Assembly (NCBI GenBank): GCA_003094555.1
Contig: NATW01000122.1
Location: forward strand, 1 to 51,806
Length of the DNA: 51,806 nt
Direction: 5' to 3'
DNA from: a gamma proteobacterium symbiont of Ctena orbiculata
GTDB lineage: Bacteria > Pseudomonadota > Gammaproteobacteria > Chromatiales > Chromatiaceae
The stretch's first letter is position 1; each line of letters starts with the position of its first letter. A program made the position numbers and the translations under genes. Of the stretch, positions 27,078-36,645 are shown in pieces. Under the pieces are notes generated by a model. The model saw nothing but the letters and a program-made list of their open reading frames with translations, searched no databases and was not told the DNA's origin.

Positions 27078-28743
27078 CTTCTGCAATCCACTTCCGAACC
27101 ACCTGTGCCACCCGCTTCGGATCTTCCTCGATCATGTTGCGGGCCTGATCCAGGGTCTTCTCATAACTGCGCGGCCCCGGCAGATGGAGAGATGCATCAT
27201 CTTCGGCCAGGGCGCCCATGACACCCCCAGCGCCTCCCTGCATACCACCTTCAAGGCTGCCTGTAGCACCGCCAGCCGCCGCAGCCACACCTTCAGGCAT
27301 ATGTCTGATAGACACCTGCTTGATGAGGCGGGTCATTACCGGTTTCAATACTCCAAAGATTAGTAGCAGCGCGAGCAGAACGCCACCAACCTGTCGTACC
27401 GTATCCCAAAACCACGCCTCCTCCCAGATGGGGATTTCCGGTAGCGGTTCCGGTGGCGCCGGTACATAGAAGGCCTCGTCAATCACCTGCACACTGTCGC
27501 CCCGCTGCAGATCGTAGCCGATGGCCTCCTTGACCAGGTTGGATATCCGGGTAATCTCTTCGGCACTCCGCTCAATGGTTTCAACCGCGCCATCCTCTGT
27601 GCTCGCATAGCGATGATTGACAACCACGGCCACGGACAGTCGGCGCAGACGGCTGGTAGGCAGTCGGGTATGACTGATGGTCTTATCCAATTCATAATTG
27701 CGGGTTGCCCGCTTGCTGGTGTTGACCGGTGTACCACCCCCATCAGCGCCGGCGCCGCCTGCCACTTGAGGCGCGGTGGCCGCAGCCGGTGGTTGATTGG
27801 ATAAGGCCCCGGGTACGCCCTGAACCTCACCCAATACGGATTGCTGCTCATTCACCTGCTCCGATCGCAGGGCTGTGGCATCGGGATTGAAATACTCCTG
27901 GGTCTTCTCCACATAGGTGAAATCCACATCCGCGTTAACCTCCGCGCGCAGATTCTCCCTTCCCAGCATAGGCGCAAGGATATCCTCGATGCGCTGCTTA
28001 TAGTGACTCTCCAACTCCCGGGTGTATTCGAACTGACTTGTGCTCAACTCCATCTCGTGTGAGTCATTCTTGCTGCTCAGGAGTCGGCCCTTGTGATCGA
28101 CCACCGTGACCTTGGAGACGTCCAGCTCCGGCACGCTGGATGCCACCAGGTGGGTAACGGCTTCCACCTGGCCCTTCTCCAGGTTGCGTCCGGAATAGAG
28201 CTTTAACACGACCGATGCACTGGGGAATTTGCGTTTCCGCACGAATACGGACTGTTTTGGATTCGCCAGATGAACCCTGGCGCTCTCAACACTGGTCAGG
28301 GTCATGATGGTGCGCGCCAGTTCACCCTCTATGGCACGTTGATAGCGTGCCGATTCCACCAGGCGACTGGTGGAAAACCCGGTATCTTCCTGCATCAACT
28401 CGAACCCGGCAGAGCCCGATTGCGGCAATCCCTGGCCGGCAAGTTTCATCCGTGCGTTCTGTAACTCACTGGAGGGTACCATGACGATACCGTTGGCCTG
28501 ATCGATCTCGTATTTGATACCGGCCTGTTGTAACGCCTGGGCAATCTCGACGGCATCCTTATGGGCGAGATTGCCGTAGAGTGGGCTGTAACTGGGTTTC
28601 TGGGTCCACAACACCACTGCCACACCCAATGCAACACTTGCGGCAAACCCCACCATCACCGCGATCACACGCAAAGTGGGATTATCCTGGAGTCTTTGCC
28701 CTACCTGAATCTCAGTGCTCGTTTCGGATCCTGTTGTTGCCAT
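27064..28743 (-). CDS. fliF: Flagellar MS-ring protein FliF
   Basis: At 559 residues, full length. The first membrane segment is at about 26-48 (VIAVMVGFAASVALGVAVVLW) and the second near 462-480 (VGGVLLALLLIFGVL). Between them lie the ring-building motifs (YSPLYGNLAHKDAVEIAQ, RYQRAIEGELARTIMTL, ASVVLKLY). The C-terminal cytoplasmic tail binds FliG. A Gly/Ala-rich linker (AAAAGGATGSLEGG) precedes the tail. It lies 23 bases after fliE. Confidence 0.97.
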   Translation of the reverse strand: MATTGSETSTEIQVGQRLQDNPTLRVIAVMVGFAASVALGVAVVLWTQKPSYSPLYGNLAHKDAVEIAQALQQAGIKYEIDQANGIVMVPSSELQNARMKLAGQGLPQSGSAGFELMQEDTGFSTSRLVESARYQRAIEGELARTIMTLTSVESARVHLANPKQSVFVRKRKFPSASVVLKLYSGRNLEKGQVEAVTHLVASSVPELDVSKVTVVDHKGRLLSSKNDSHEMELSTSQFEYTRELESHYKQRIEDILAPMLGRENLRAEVNADVDFTYVEKTQEYFNPDATALRSEQVNEQQSVLGEVQGVPGALSNQPPAAATAPQVAGGAGADGGGTPVNTSKRATRNYELDKTISHTRLPTSRLRRLSVAVVVNHRYASTEDGAVETIERSAEEITRISNLVKEAIGYDLQRGDSVQVIDEAFYVPAPPEPLPEIPIWEEAWFWDTVRQVGGVLLALLLIFGVLKPVMTRLIKQVSIRHMPEGVAAAAGGATGSLEGGMQGGAGGVMGALAEDDASLHLPGPRSYEKTLDQARNMIEEDPKRVAQVVRKWIAEDGKQ

Positions 28744-28766
28744 TTTTTGCCTTCTTTATTAGATAC

Positions 28767-29087
28767 TTAGATTGGCATATTCATAACGTCTTTATATGCT
28801 TCGACGAGTTTGTTACGTACCTGCACCATGGCCTCGAAGGAGAGACTCGACTTCTGCGCCGCAATCATCACCTGGGCCAGATCCATATCTCCCTCGCCAC
28901 GCTCAAAGGCGCTGCGCAGTTCACTGGCCTCCTTTTGCGCGGAATTGACATGATCGATCGACTGCTTCAGGAGTTCACCGAAATCTGCCCCGGAGCTCTC
29001 CGATGCCTGGGTTGATTGATTGGTGGCCTGGGCCGCCATCACCCGCATCTGGGCCAGGACTTGATCAATGTTCATACTGTTACTCAT
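28767..29087 (-). CDS. fliE: Flagellar hook-basal body protein FliE
   Basis: A 106-residue rod adaptor joining the MS ring to the proximal rod; among the first proteins exported by the flagellar system. The C-terminal FliE signature is clear (GDMDLAQVMIAAQKSSLSFEAM, then QVRNKLVEAYKDVMNMPI). It is the first gene of fliEFGHIJ. The 56 bases between it and flrC contain no convincing sigma-54 site, so it may be read from the flrBC promoter or from one inside flrC. Confidence 0.95.
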   Translation of the reverse strand: MSNSMNIDQVLAQMRVMAAQATNQSTQASESSGADFGELLKQSIDHVNSAQKEASELRSAFERGEGDMDLAQVMIAAQKSSLSFEAMVQVRNKLVEAYKDVMNMPI

Positions 29088-29143
29088 CGTTCTCTTCCCG
29101 ATTGTTCAACTACTCACCTTTACCACGCAGATTTCATACCATC

Positions 29144-30484
29144 TCAACCTGGAATGGCCACACCCGCCTCACGCATGCGGGCGATCTTGTAGCGCAATGT
29201 CCGTTCACTGATGCCAAGCCGGCTGGCGACGGCCTTGCGGCTGCTCTGACCCTCTTCCAGTGCATCCAGAATCATCTGCTCCTCCACCGAGCGAAGGTCT
29301 TCCGGCAGACGACCCGGATTGGAACGCTGTGGAGTCGGTGCAGGTTTCGATTCTGCACCCTCGCTCTCGAAACAGAGTTCATCCGCGCCAATCACACCAT
29401 CGTTATTGAGAATAAGTGCCCGTTGAATCAGGTTATCGAGTTCCCGCACATTCCCCGGCCAGGCATGGGCCAGCAGGCGCTGCTTGGCCTCATCGCTCAA
29501 GCTCGGGAGCGCCTGTCCGGTGCGGTGATTGTGTTGGATGAGATGACGGGCCAAGGGGAGAATATCTCGCTGGCGCTCGCGCAGTGGTGGCAGACTCAGG
29601 GGAAAAACATTCAAGCGGTAGAAAAGGTCCTCTCTGAAGCGACCGGCAGAGACCTCTTCCCGCAGTTTACGATTGGTGGTTGCCAGAACCCTTACATCCA
29701 ACTCTATCAATTTTCGCCCACCCAGGCGTTCAAGCTCCTTCTCTTGCAATACCCGCAGCAGCTTTGCCTGCAGTGCCAGGCTCATCTCGGATATCTCATC
29801 CAGTAACAGGGTACCGCCCTGGGCCTGTTCGAATTTACCGGCAGTAGCCTGATAGGCACCGGTAAAGGCACCCTTCTCATAGCCAAAAAGCACTGCTTCA
29901 AGCATATTTTCCGGAATGGCGGCACAATTGATGGCGACGAATGCCCCCTCAGCACGGCTCGAGTGCTGATGGATATAGCGGGCAAACACCTCTTTCCCGG
30001 TGCCACTCTCACCATGCAGCAATACCGTGGCATCACTCCTGGCGACGCGCAGGGCAAGATCGAGCACTTCACGGCTGCGTAAATCCTCCGCAATGGGTCC
30101 ATCTATTACAGGCTCAACATCCGAGCGGATGTGACTCGCGACCTTACTCACCAGCACCTCCGCCTCAAAGGGTTTTGCCAGGTAGTCGACGGCACCGTCA
30201 TGCATCGCCATAACCGCCTTTTCGATGCTGCCGTAAGCTGTCATCAACAGCACGGGTAATTCCGGGTAACGATCTCTGATCTGGCGTAACAGGCTGTGGC
30301 CGTCCATGGGTTGCATCTGCACATCGCTGATCACCATACCGACAGACCTTTGTTGCAGCAGTCCCAAAGCAGCACCGCCCTCCTCAGCGACACAAACCGG
30401 GTAACCGGCAAGCTCCAATGTATCGCTCAGGGCTTCCCTGAGTGAAGGATCGTCTTCAACAATCAGCACCGTCGCTAAACTCAT
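29144..30484 (-). CDS. flrC: Sigma-54-dependent response regulator FlrC/FleR
   Basis: A 446-residue NtrC-type regulator. It has a receiver domain with phospho-acceptor D54 (VISDVQM), an AAA+ domain with Walker [16 protein letters not shown] and the sigma-54 contact loop EKGAFTGAY, and a C-terminal Fis-type helix-turn-helix (SRKAVASRLGISERTLRYKI). By family knowledge it is phosphorylated by FlrB and activates class III flagellar genes (hook, basal body) with RpoN. Its ATG overlaps the flrB stop by four bases. Confidence 0.94.
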   Translation of the reverse strand: MSLATVLIVEDDPSLREALSDTLELAGYPVCVAEEGGAALGLLQQRSVGMVISDVQMQPMDGHSLLRQIRDRYPELPVLLMTAYGSIEKAVMAMHDGAVDYLAKPFEAEVLVSKVASHIRSDVEPVIDGPIAEDLRSREVLDLALRVARSDATVLLHGESGTGKEVFARYIHQHSSRAEGAFVAINCAAIPENMLEAVLFGYEKGAFTGAYQATAGKFEQAQGGTLLLDEISEMSLALQAKLLRVLQEKELERLGGRKLIELDVRVLATTNRKLREEVSAGRFREDLFYRLNVFPLSLPPLRERQRDILPLARHLIQHNHRTGQALPSLSDEAKQRLLAHAWPGNVRELDNLIQRALILNNDGVIGADELCFESEGAESKPAPTPQRSNPGRLPEDLRSVEEQMILDALEEGQSSRKAVASRLGISERTLRYKIARMREAGVAIPG

Positions 30485-31713
30485 GACAGGCTCCTCATCG
30501 CATCAAAGTGTTCTGAAACTGACCTTCGCTCGCCGGTTGTCCGCGGCACTAAATCGAGCTTTCTTAAAGCCAATGGGAAGCGAAGATGAAACAGGGCACC
30601 GCCACTATCGGAGCGGCCGCTGGTGATTTCCCCACCATGGTTCAAGACTAAATTCTGAACCACGGCCAATCCCAAACCTGTGCCTGTATTGCGTGTAGTA
30701 AAAAACGGATCGAAGATACTCTGCTGTAGATCATCCGGGATGCCACTGCCGTTATCGGCCACATCCAATTCAATTTCCGATCCGACACACAGAGAAAGAC
30801 GAATCTGACTGGCTCCCTGCTGAACAGCATTTTCAAGTAAATTGTTCAATAAACCTTCTAGTGCATCTGCACGACCGATCATGATGGCACGTCCCTGACT
30901 CTGATCGTCTATCACCAGCTGCACATCCGCATCAGCAAGCTCAGGCTCCACAGATGCGGCGAAGGATTTCAATAACTTACCCAGGGAAAGACGGGTCTCA
31001 CCCGCATCCGCACCCCGTGCGAAGAGTAGGATGTCATGTATTTGACGCTCCATATGCTGCAACCTGTCGCGGAGTTTCGCCGTAAACTGATGGCGCTTAT
31101 GGGGGTTCAGATCGTCACTCGCCAGATGCGAGATATAGAGCAAGGCCGTACTCAAAGGGGTACGCATCTGGTGAGCCAATTGGGCCGACATCTCACCCAT
31201 CGCGCTCAATCGCTCGCGTCTATTCAGGCGCTCCTGGAGGCGCCGGGTTTCAGTCACATCGAGTAGCACCAGGATACGCCCCGGTGTCTGTTCCAACTGG
31301 CTGGATGAGAGGGTAAGCAGGCGACCACTGCGTAGTCTGAGCTCACTACCGGAGACATCTGCAGTCAATACGTTGGCCCGCATGACTTCTGGCCAGGTAT
31401 CATATTCACGGAGCTTCCCGAGCAGCTTTATGGCAGCCGGATTGAATTCGCGAACACGCTCCTCCCCATCCAGCACAATTACCGCCGCCGGCAAGGTTTT
31501 AAGCAGTTTCTCCAGACGATCCGCCAGCCGCTCCTTCTCAGCGAGCTGGACCATACGTTCACTGCGGGCGGCCGCAAGTTCCTGACTCAGCTCAAGCACT
31601 TGATCCTGCAGCTGTTGGTAGGAGCCGGTCAGCTCTTCAGAGAGCTGATTAAACAGCTTGAACGCAGATTCCAGGGCGTGCTGTCTATCGGCGAGAGATG
31701 GTTTGGGTGACAC
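30481..31713 (-). CDS. flrB: Flagellar sensor histidine kinase FlrB/FleS
   Basis: A 410-residue soluble kinase: an N-terminal coiled coil (about 10-70), a PAS domain (about 70-160), the HisKA dimer with the phospho-histidine in SAQLAHQMRTPLSTALL, and a HATPase domain (NLLENAVQQGA, DNGSGIPDDL, GTGLGLAVVQNL). No membrane segment, in line with FlrB/FleS sensing an internal assembly signal. The coding region ends by overlapping flrC; a sigma-54 promoter lies about 45 bases upstream of its start. Confidence 0.93.
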   Translation of the reverse strand: MSPKPSLADRQHALESAFKLFNQLSEELTGSYQQLQDQVLELSQELAAARSERMVQLAEKERLADRLEKLLKTLPAAVIVLDGEERVREFNPAAIKLLGKLREYDTWPEVMRANVLTADVSGSELRLRSGRLLTLSSSQLEQTPGRILVLLDVTETRRLQERLNRRERLSAMGEMSAQLAHQMRTPLSTALLYISHLASDDLNPHKRHQFTAKLRDRLQHMERQIHDILLFARGADAGETRLSLGKLLKSFAASVEPELADADVQLVIDDQSQGRAIMIGRADALEGLLNNLLENAVQQGASQIRLSLCVGSEIELDVADNGSGIPDDLQQSIFDPFFTTRNTGTGLGLAVVQNLVLNHGGEITSGRSDSGGALFHLRFPLALRKLDLVPRTTGERRSVSEHFDAMRSLS

Positions 31714-31755
31714 GTCATTCGGCCTCTGTTGTCAATTGGATAGCTCACAAATGAC

Positions 31756-31773
31756 AAAGCAACTTACGTGCCG
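31756..31773 (-). promoter_or_regulatory. Sigma-54 promoter of flrBC
   Basis: Read on the minus strand, GGCACG-TAAG-TTGCT matches the sigma-54 consensus (TGGCACG, four bases, TTGCW) with both invariant GG and GC elements at correct spacing. It lies about 45 bases before the flrB ATG. This fits the established hierarchy in which FlrA/FleQ plus RpoN turn on flrBC. Confidence 0.85.
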
Positions 31774-31826
31774 AATTAATTATTTCTTTTCTTTCAAAAG
31801 GTTACGAATGGTGTTTAGACTGTGCG

Positions 31827-33302
31827 TCAAATTCCCGGCGACTCTGTTTGACGCTGGAGGCCATATTTACGTAACTTCTCCACCAGGGTCGTACGCCGCA
31901 TATGCAGCCGCTTCGCGGCATGGGCGACAATGCCATCCGATTCATCCAGGGCCTGTTGAATCAGACTCTGTTCGAGTGAGTTCAGATGCGCCTTCAGATC
32001 CAGTCCATCATTGGGCAGACGCGGGGCATTCACCGTCGTGCCCGGCTCCTCTCCCTCGATAGTGACCTGGGGTAGCTGGGTCATCTCGTGCAGATCGCCC
32101 AGGGGACGGAACTTGTCGGGCAGATCACTCACATCAACGACCCCATAGGGATGCAAAATGGCAAGCCGTTCAATGAGATTGGCCAACTCTCTCACATTGC
32201 CGGGCCAACGATAGTGACTGAGTGCGGCGATCGCCGCGGGGGTCAACCTTACCGATCCCCGTTTCTCATTTTCGATGCGGTGAATAAGGTCGTTGACCAG
32301 AACCGGAATATCTTCAACACGATCCCTGAGTGGCGGCATTTCTATGGGAAAAACATTCAATCGATAGAAGAGATCCTCACGGAAATCGCCGTTTTTGATT
32401 GCCTCTTCAAGATTTCGATGGGTCGCCGCGATGATACGCACATTGCAGGCCATGGTTTTGCTGCTGCCAACCCGCTCAAAGGTTCTCTCCTGCAGAACCC
32501 GGAGCAACTTAACCTGCATCGGCATACTCATGTCCCCGATCTCATCCAGAAACAGGGTACCGTTCTCGGCCATCTCGAAGCGTCCCTGACGCGCGCTGAT
32601 GGCACCGGTAAAGGCGCCTTTCTCATGGCCAAACAATTCACTTTCCAGGAGGTCCGCCGGGATCGCGCCACAATTGACAGGGACAAAAGGCTTACCCCGC
32701 CTCACGGAGTGAAAATGGAGCTTTCGGGCCACCACCTCTTTACCCGTACCCGACTCACCCAGAATCAATACCGTTGCCTCGGAGTCGGCAACCTGCTCTA
32801 TCATTTTATTGACCCGTCTGGTCGCCCTGCTGCTACCCGATAAGCTGCGGAAGAGTTCAACCGGGCGAGTAGTCTGCACATCCGATGTTTTAAGTTCTTG
32901 ATAGACCTGGGCCTTGTGTATCAGGGCCATCAGGTCATCATAGACACTCGGGATCCTGATGCTACCGATCAGATTGTCACAGCCCTCGAGTTTTTCCGGT
33001 AGGCCACTAAGCTCATCGTAGAGTTGGAAAACCGGCATGCCGGGAAACTTTTCCTGCAGATTCCGCGTTATCTCCAACTGCTGGTCCAGTGCCATATCAA
33101 TCCCAAGAAAAAGCGCCACACACACAGTACCCTCATCCTGTGAAGGCGGTTCAATTTCAGACAGTTCCGAAACAACGCGAAGATCACCTTCGACAAATCC
33201 TATGACGTGCTCCAGGTAGTTCTGCCGTTCAGAATTCTGATCGATTAAATAGACGCAAAGATTTGGAAACACTGGACCATCTGTAACTATCGTTTGACCC
33301 AT
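31827..33302 (-). CDS. flrA: Flagellar master regulator FlrA/FleQ
   Basis: A 491-residue sigma-54 activator at the top of the polar flagellar cascade; FleQ also binds c-di-GMP. The N-terminal receiver-like FleQ domain (about 15-125) lacks the usual receiver phosphorylation set. The AAA+ core has Walker [16 protein letters not shown], the EKGAFTGAI loop and a Walker B region ending [10 protein letters not shown]. The C-terminal helix-turn-helix is [19 protein letters not shown]. It has its own transcript, 113 bases upstream of flrBC. Confidence 0.94.
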   Translation of the reverse strand: MGQTIVTDGPVFPNLCVYLIDQNSERQNYLEHVIGFVEGDLRVVSELSEIEPPSQDEGTVCVALFLGIDMALDQQLEITRNLQEKFPGMPVFQLYDELSGLPEKLEGCDNLIGSIRIPSVYDDLMALIHKAQVYQELKTSDVQTTRPVELFRSLSGSSRATRRVNKMIEQVADSEATVLILGESGTGKEVVARKLHFHSVRRGKPFVPVNCGAIPADLLESELFGHEKGAFTGAISARQGRFEMAENGTLFLDEIGDMSMPMQVKLLRVLQERTFERVGSSKTMACNVRIIAATHRNLEEAIKNGDFREDLFYRLNVFPIEMPPLRDRVEDIPVLVNDLIHRIENEKRGSVRLTPAAIAALSHYRWPGNVRELANLIERLAILHPYGVVDVSDLPDKFRPLGDLHEMTQLPQVTIEGEEPGTTVNAPRLPNDGLDLKAHLNSLEQSLIQQALDESDGIVAHAAKRLHMRRTTLVEKLRKYGLQRQTESPGI

Positions 33303-33700
33303 AAATCAAATCCATTTGACAGGGTGTGAAATCAACTTGGTTTGAGCGAAGTTAAGCAGTATTTATGCAAAATGTCAAAATTTCGTCGAACCAATGTTTT
33401 TTGTTAAATATTTTTACTAACGTATTGTAATTATTATAGGTTAGCTTGTGGTTTTTCGTTTATCATAGATAATTACTCCACCATTTTAGCGAGCCTTTTT
33501 TTGTGTCATTACCTATTTATGAGGCCCTCCAAATTGATCTGTTCTCATTTCCGCTAGCCTGAGAGACAAAACTCACATTATCAGATTTATCTATATCTGC
33601 CGGTAAAAATCCTATGGGCAGATGAGTAATCATGATATGTTTTCCTAATAAATCTACGTATATACTTTACTTTATACAGGTTGAATCTAAATATAATTCC
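33303..33700. other. 398-base AT-rich intergenic region between flrA and the FHA gene
   Basis: Must hold divergent promoters. Very AT-rich with several T runs. A hairpin (ATCTGCC at 33595-33601 pairing with GGCAGAT at 33617-33623) lies in the leader of the FHA gene but has no T tract. No reading frame of interest and no clear sigma-54 or sigma-28 site was found. Confidence 0.5.
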
Positions 33701-34333
33701 ATGGCAAAACTCACCCTCTCCTTCAAAGGTCGTGTAATCGATGTATTCCATATTGAGAGCGACAAGACTCAGATAGGGCGTAATGAGGATTGCACCATCC
33801 CAATCGATAGTCTTGCCATTGCACCTGTTCAGGCAGTGATCACCCGAGGTGATGATCAGAGTTATCGCCTCCAGGCACAGGACGAGGCCTTTCCCGTCCT
33901 GGTCAATCATGAGAAGTCTGAGACGACCACCCTAAACCATGGCGACGTGATACAGATCGGAAAGCATACGCTATCCTTTGCAGAGGACGTAATGGACCTC
34001 AGCGCTGATCTGGGCCAGCCCAACAGTGAGCACCAGGAGCAGCAAGAACCGGTTGAAGAGGATGAGTCGACACCCAAATCAGGTGTGTTGCAAATTATTA
34101 ACGGTGATAATTTCGGACGCATCATCCCTTTGCATAGAAATATGACCCGGATAGGCCATGCGGGCGGTGATTGTGCCATGATCGCGCGAAGGGAGAATGG
34201 TTATTTCATCTCCTTTCTCGAAGGTCAGAATCCGCCACGCATCAACCGCAAACCGATCGGCAATCAAGCTCAGTTGTTAGCAGATGGCGATGTTATCGAT
34301 GTGGGTGGCACCCAAATGCAGTTCCACAACTAG
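33701..34333 (+). CDS. Tandem FHA-domain protein
   Basis: About 210 residues from the ATG at 33701 (MAKLTLSFKG). Two forkhead-associated folds are visible: residues about 5-95 (TQIGRNEDCTIPID, then NHGDVIQIGKHTL) and about 125-208 (GRIIPLHRNMTRIGHAGGDCAMI, INRKPIG, DGDVIDVGGTQMQF). FHA domains bind phosphothreonine peptides; the first has the GR..S/C..I core, the second a weaker one. An acidic linker (EHQEQQEPVEEDE) joins them. It lies between the flagellar regulators and a PilZ gene. Partner and kinase are not in the window. Confidence 0.8.
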   Translation: MAKLTLSFKGRVIDVFHIESDKTQIGRNEDCTIPIDSLAIAPVQAVITRGDDQSYRLQAQDEAFPVLVNHEKSETTTLNHGDVIQIGKHTLSFAEDVMDLSADLGQPNSEHQEQQEPVEEDESTPKSGVLQIINGDNFGRIIPLHRNMTRIGHAGGDCAMIARRENGYFISFLEGQNPPRINRKPIGNQAQLLADGDVIDVGGTQMQFHN

Positions 34334-34361
34334 AGCTTGTTAACAGGCCCGGGTAGACGAT

Positions 34362-34730
34362 ATGACTGAATCAGATTCCAACGAACGCCGGCGCTTCCAC
34401 CGCATACTCTTCGATGCCCCGGCAACAATCACCAGGAAACAGACCACCTATACCACCAACCTGATAGATATCTCACTCAAAGGCGCACTCTTCAAGACAC
34501 CTGTCGACTGGGCGGGGGAAATGGGAGACGAGGTTACCATCAAGGTCATGCTCAATGAATCCGATGCGGTTATATCCATGCATGCGGTCTGCGCCCATGA
34601 AGAGAATCAGCATGTCGGCATATTGTGTAAAGAGATCGACATGCAAAGCATCACACTATTGCGCCGCCTGATCGAATTGAATGTGGCGGACGAAGAACTG
34701 CTACAACGGGATTTAGAAGCCCTGGGCTAG
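34362..34730 (+). CDS. PilZ-domain c-di-GMP-binding protein
   Basis: A 122-residue single-domain PilZ protein. The c-di-GMP motifs are present: RRRFHR (RxxxR type) near residues 9-14, and DISLKGALF (DxSxxG) near 38-46. It lies 28 bases after the FHA gene, probably in one transcript, close to the c-di-GMP-responsive FleQ-type regulator. It could link c-di-GMP level to motility or exopolysaccharide, but no target is visible. Confidence 0.87.
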   Translation: MTESDSNERRRFHRILFDAPATITRKQTTYTTNLIDISLKGALFKTPVDWAGEMGDEVTIKVMLNESDAVISMHAVCAHEENQHVGILCKEIDMQSITLLRRLIELNVADEELLQRDLEALG

Positions 34731-34741
34731 CCGATCCTTCC

Positions 34742-34951
34742 CTACTCATCCCCTACATCCTTCTTATCACGCTTGCGTTGCAGAAACGCCGTCAATGCCA
34801 GGGCACCAAACAGGGCGTAGTAGATAGCGTCGCCACGTTCGGCGCCAAAAAAGATTGCCCCATAACCGCCAATGGCGGCACCTATCCCACCAAAGGCCAA
34901 ACCCCGCATGACCCGGCATAATGTACAATTGCGATTATCCACCAGTGCCAT
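34742..34951 (-). CDS. Small membrane protein
   Basis: About 69 residues from the ATG at 34951 (MALVDNRNC), right after the DUF1841 stop; the longer reading overlaps that gene. It has an N-terminal CTLC pair, two hydrophobic segments (GLAFGGIGAAIGGYGAIFFG and DAIYYALFGALALTAFL) and a charged C-terminal tail (QRKRDKKDVGDE). Function unknown. Convergent with the PilZ gene. Confidence 0.6.
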   Translation of the reverse strand: MALVDNRNCTLCRVMRGLAFGGIGAAIGGYGAIFFGAERGDAIYYALFGALALTAFLQRKRDKKDVGDE

Positions 34952-34956
34952 CAGCT

Positions 34957-35379
34957 CTATAGCGCCTTGATACAATCGAGATAGGCTTGTTCATCCGGCA
35001 TCCGATTGGCGGACTGGGCCTCCCATAACATACGTCCCAGACACTCCATCAGCTGATGTTCCACAGTATGGGTCTCTCCGCTACGCCGACACAGGTCTCG
35101 ATAGAGCTCGCTGATGCCAAGCGGTCGATCAGTTGAAATCTGTTCCAACAGGCTGATGTGCATGGCCATATGCAGAAACGGATTACTTTCACCTCCCTCA
35201 GCATGAAACTCCTGTACTAGAAAGCGCTCTCGATCGTTCAGCATTGCATGGTATTCAGGATGTTGCGTAATCACGCTGGAGATCATCTTCTCCAGCGGCT
35301 CCATCGCCTCACCTGCTTGGTGCTTACGCCACGCCTCAAAAAAGACCTGGCGCATTTGATTACGGTCACCACTGATCAT
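34957..35379 (-). CDS. DUF1841 family protein
   Basis: A 140-residue cytosolic helical protein of the DUF1841 family, widespread in proteobacteria and without known function. Family-typical segments: FFEAWRKHQAGEAMEPLE, HPEYHAML, ESNPFLHMAMHISLLEQ and the Arg/Glu-rich helix before the end. It lies 12 bases after the DUF302 gene. Confidence 0.87.
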   Translation of the reverse strand: MISGDRNQMRQVFFEAWRKHQAGEAMEPLEKMISSVITQHPEYHAMLNDRERFLVQEFHAEGGESNPFLHMAMHISLLEQISTDRPLGISELYRDLCRRSGETHTVEHQLMECLGRMLWEAQSANRMPDEQAYLDCIKAL

Positions 35380-35391
35380 AGACTCAACTTT

Positions 35392-35850
35392 CTACGGCTG
35401 CGTGGCATGCTTTGCAAATTTTTCCAGCGCTCCAGTGACCTTGTCCTTGACCTTCGGCCTGTCATCGATTGCAAAGCGATTGAACACATAATCAGGGCTG
35501 TTGTAGCTCAACCAGACTTTGCCTTCCGCATCCTGCCACACCAATGCCTTCAAAGGCAGATCGATACCGACACGCTGATCACTCGTCATCAGAGCCGTAC
35601 CGACTTTGGGGCTGCCGAAGATAATCAAATGGGTGGGGCGCAGAGATTTTCCCACCTTTGCCGCGCCGGCCGCATGATCGATACGGTTGAACACCTTCAA
35701 TCCAGCCTCTGTTGCTGCCGCGGCAAAACGATCAGCGGTCTTTTCCACATTGAACTGACTCCGAACATTGATCAATCCCGCATCCGCCATGGCTATGGAA
35801 CTACTCGCCAACAACATTAACACTACCAAGATAGAGGTCGTTTTATTCAT
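35392..35850 (-). CDS. Periplasmic DUF302 protein
   Basis: About 152 residues from the ATG at 35850, which has AAAGGAG at six bases; an ATG six bases upstream overlaps that ribosome site. A signal peptide ends near AMA-DA. The rest is a DUF302 domain (VEKTADRFAAAATEAGLKVF, RIDHAAGA, THLIIFGSPKVGTALM, DLPLKALVWQDAEGKVWLSY). DUF302 proteins are common in sulfur-oxidising and phototrophic bacteria; function not established. Confidence 0.86.
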   Translation of the reverse strand: MNKTTSILVVLMLLASSSIAMADAGLINVRSQFNVEKTADRFAAAATEAGLKVFNRIDHAAGAAKVGKSLRPTHLIIFGSPKVGTALMTSDQRVGIDLPLKALVWQDAEGKVWLSYNSPDYVFNRFAIDDRPKVKDKVTGALEKFAKHATQP

Positions 35851-35904
35851 CGTCATCTCCTTTGATAAGCCTGAAGCATGGATAAACAGCAACTCAGGCG
35901 GATT

Positions 35905-36537
35905 TTACTCTGTCTTTTCTCGATATTCGCACAGATCTTCAATAACACAACTCCCGCATCGAGGCTTGCGTGCAATACACGTATAGCGTCCATGTAATAT
36001 CAACCAGTGATGCGCATCCTGCAGGAATGGTACGGGAATATAGCGTAACAGCTTTTGTTCCACTTGCAGCGGTGTCTTGCCCGGTGCCAGACGGGTTCGA
36101 TTGGCAACCCGAAAAATGTGGGTATCCACCGCCATGGTAGGTTGACCGAATGCAGTATTCAATACAACATTGGCTGTCTTTCTACCCACACCAGGCAGGG
36201 CCTCCAGTGCTTCGCGTCTATCCGGCACATCGCCCCCATACTCCTGAATTAGAATACGACAGGTTTGCACAATATTCTTGGCTTTGCTGTTGAACAGGCC
36301 GATGGTTCTGATATAGCGCTTCAACCCCTCTTCGCCCAGCTCGAAAATCTTCTCCGGTGTGTTGGCCAAGGGAAAAAGCTGTTGCGTCTCTTTATTCACG
36401 CTTTTATCTGTTGCCTGTGCCGACAGGATAACCGCCACAAGCAGTTCGAATGGTGTTTTATAATTTAGTTCAGTGGTGGGGTTGGGATTCTGCATCTGCA
36501 GCCGCTCAAAGATGGCACGGCGTTTATCTCTATTCAT
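35905..36537 (-). CDS. nth: Endonuclease III Nth
   Basis: A 210-residue DNA glycosylase/AP lyase removing oxidised pyrimidines. The helix-hairpin-helix [12 protein letters not shown] carries the catalytic Lys, and [11 protein letters not shown] the catalytic Asp. The [4Fe-4S] cluster cysteines are spaced C-x6-C-x2-C-x5-C ([17 protein letters not shown]). The ATG at 36537 ([13 protein letters not shown]) aligns with known starts. It is not in an rnf operon here; the stop lies 54 bases from the divergently placed DUF302 start. Confidence 0.96.
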   Translation of the reverse strand: MNRDKRRAIFERLQMQNPNPTTELNYKTPFELLVAVILSAQATDKSVNKETQQLFPLANTPEKIFELGEEGLKRYIRTIGLFNSKAKNIVQTCRILIQEYGGDVPDRREALEALPGVGRKTANVVLNTAFGQPTMAVDTHIFRVANRTRLAPGKTPLQVEQKLLRYIPVPFLQDAHHWLILHGRYTCIARKPRCGSCVIEDLCEYREKTE

Positions 36538-36645
36538 ATGACTTTATCGCAAACATTTGAGCCTGATTGACACATTACCCACCACACCCCGACTATACCA
36601 AGCCGAAACTCGCTTGTTCCAGTCCGCTGATGTAGGCTCCTCACT

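Noticed and set aside
29088-29143. Sigma-54 promoter ahead of fliE
   Set aside because: The nearest match lacks the invariant GC element at correct spacing.
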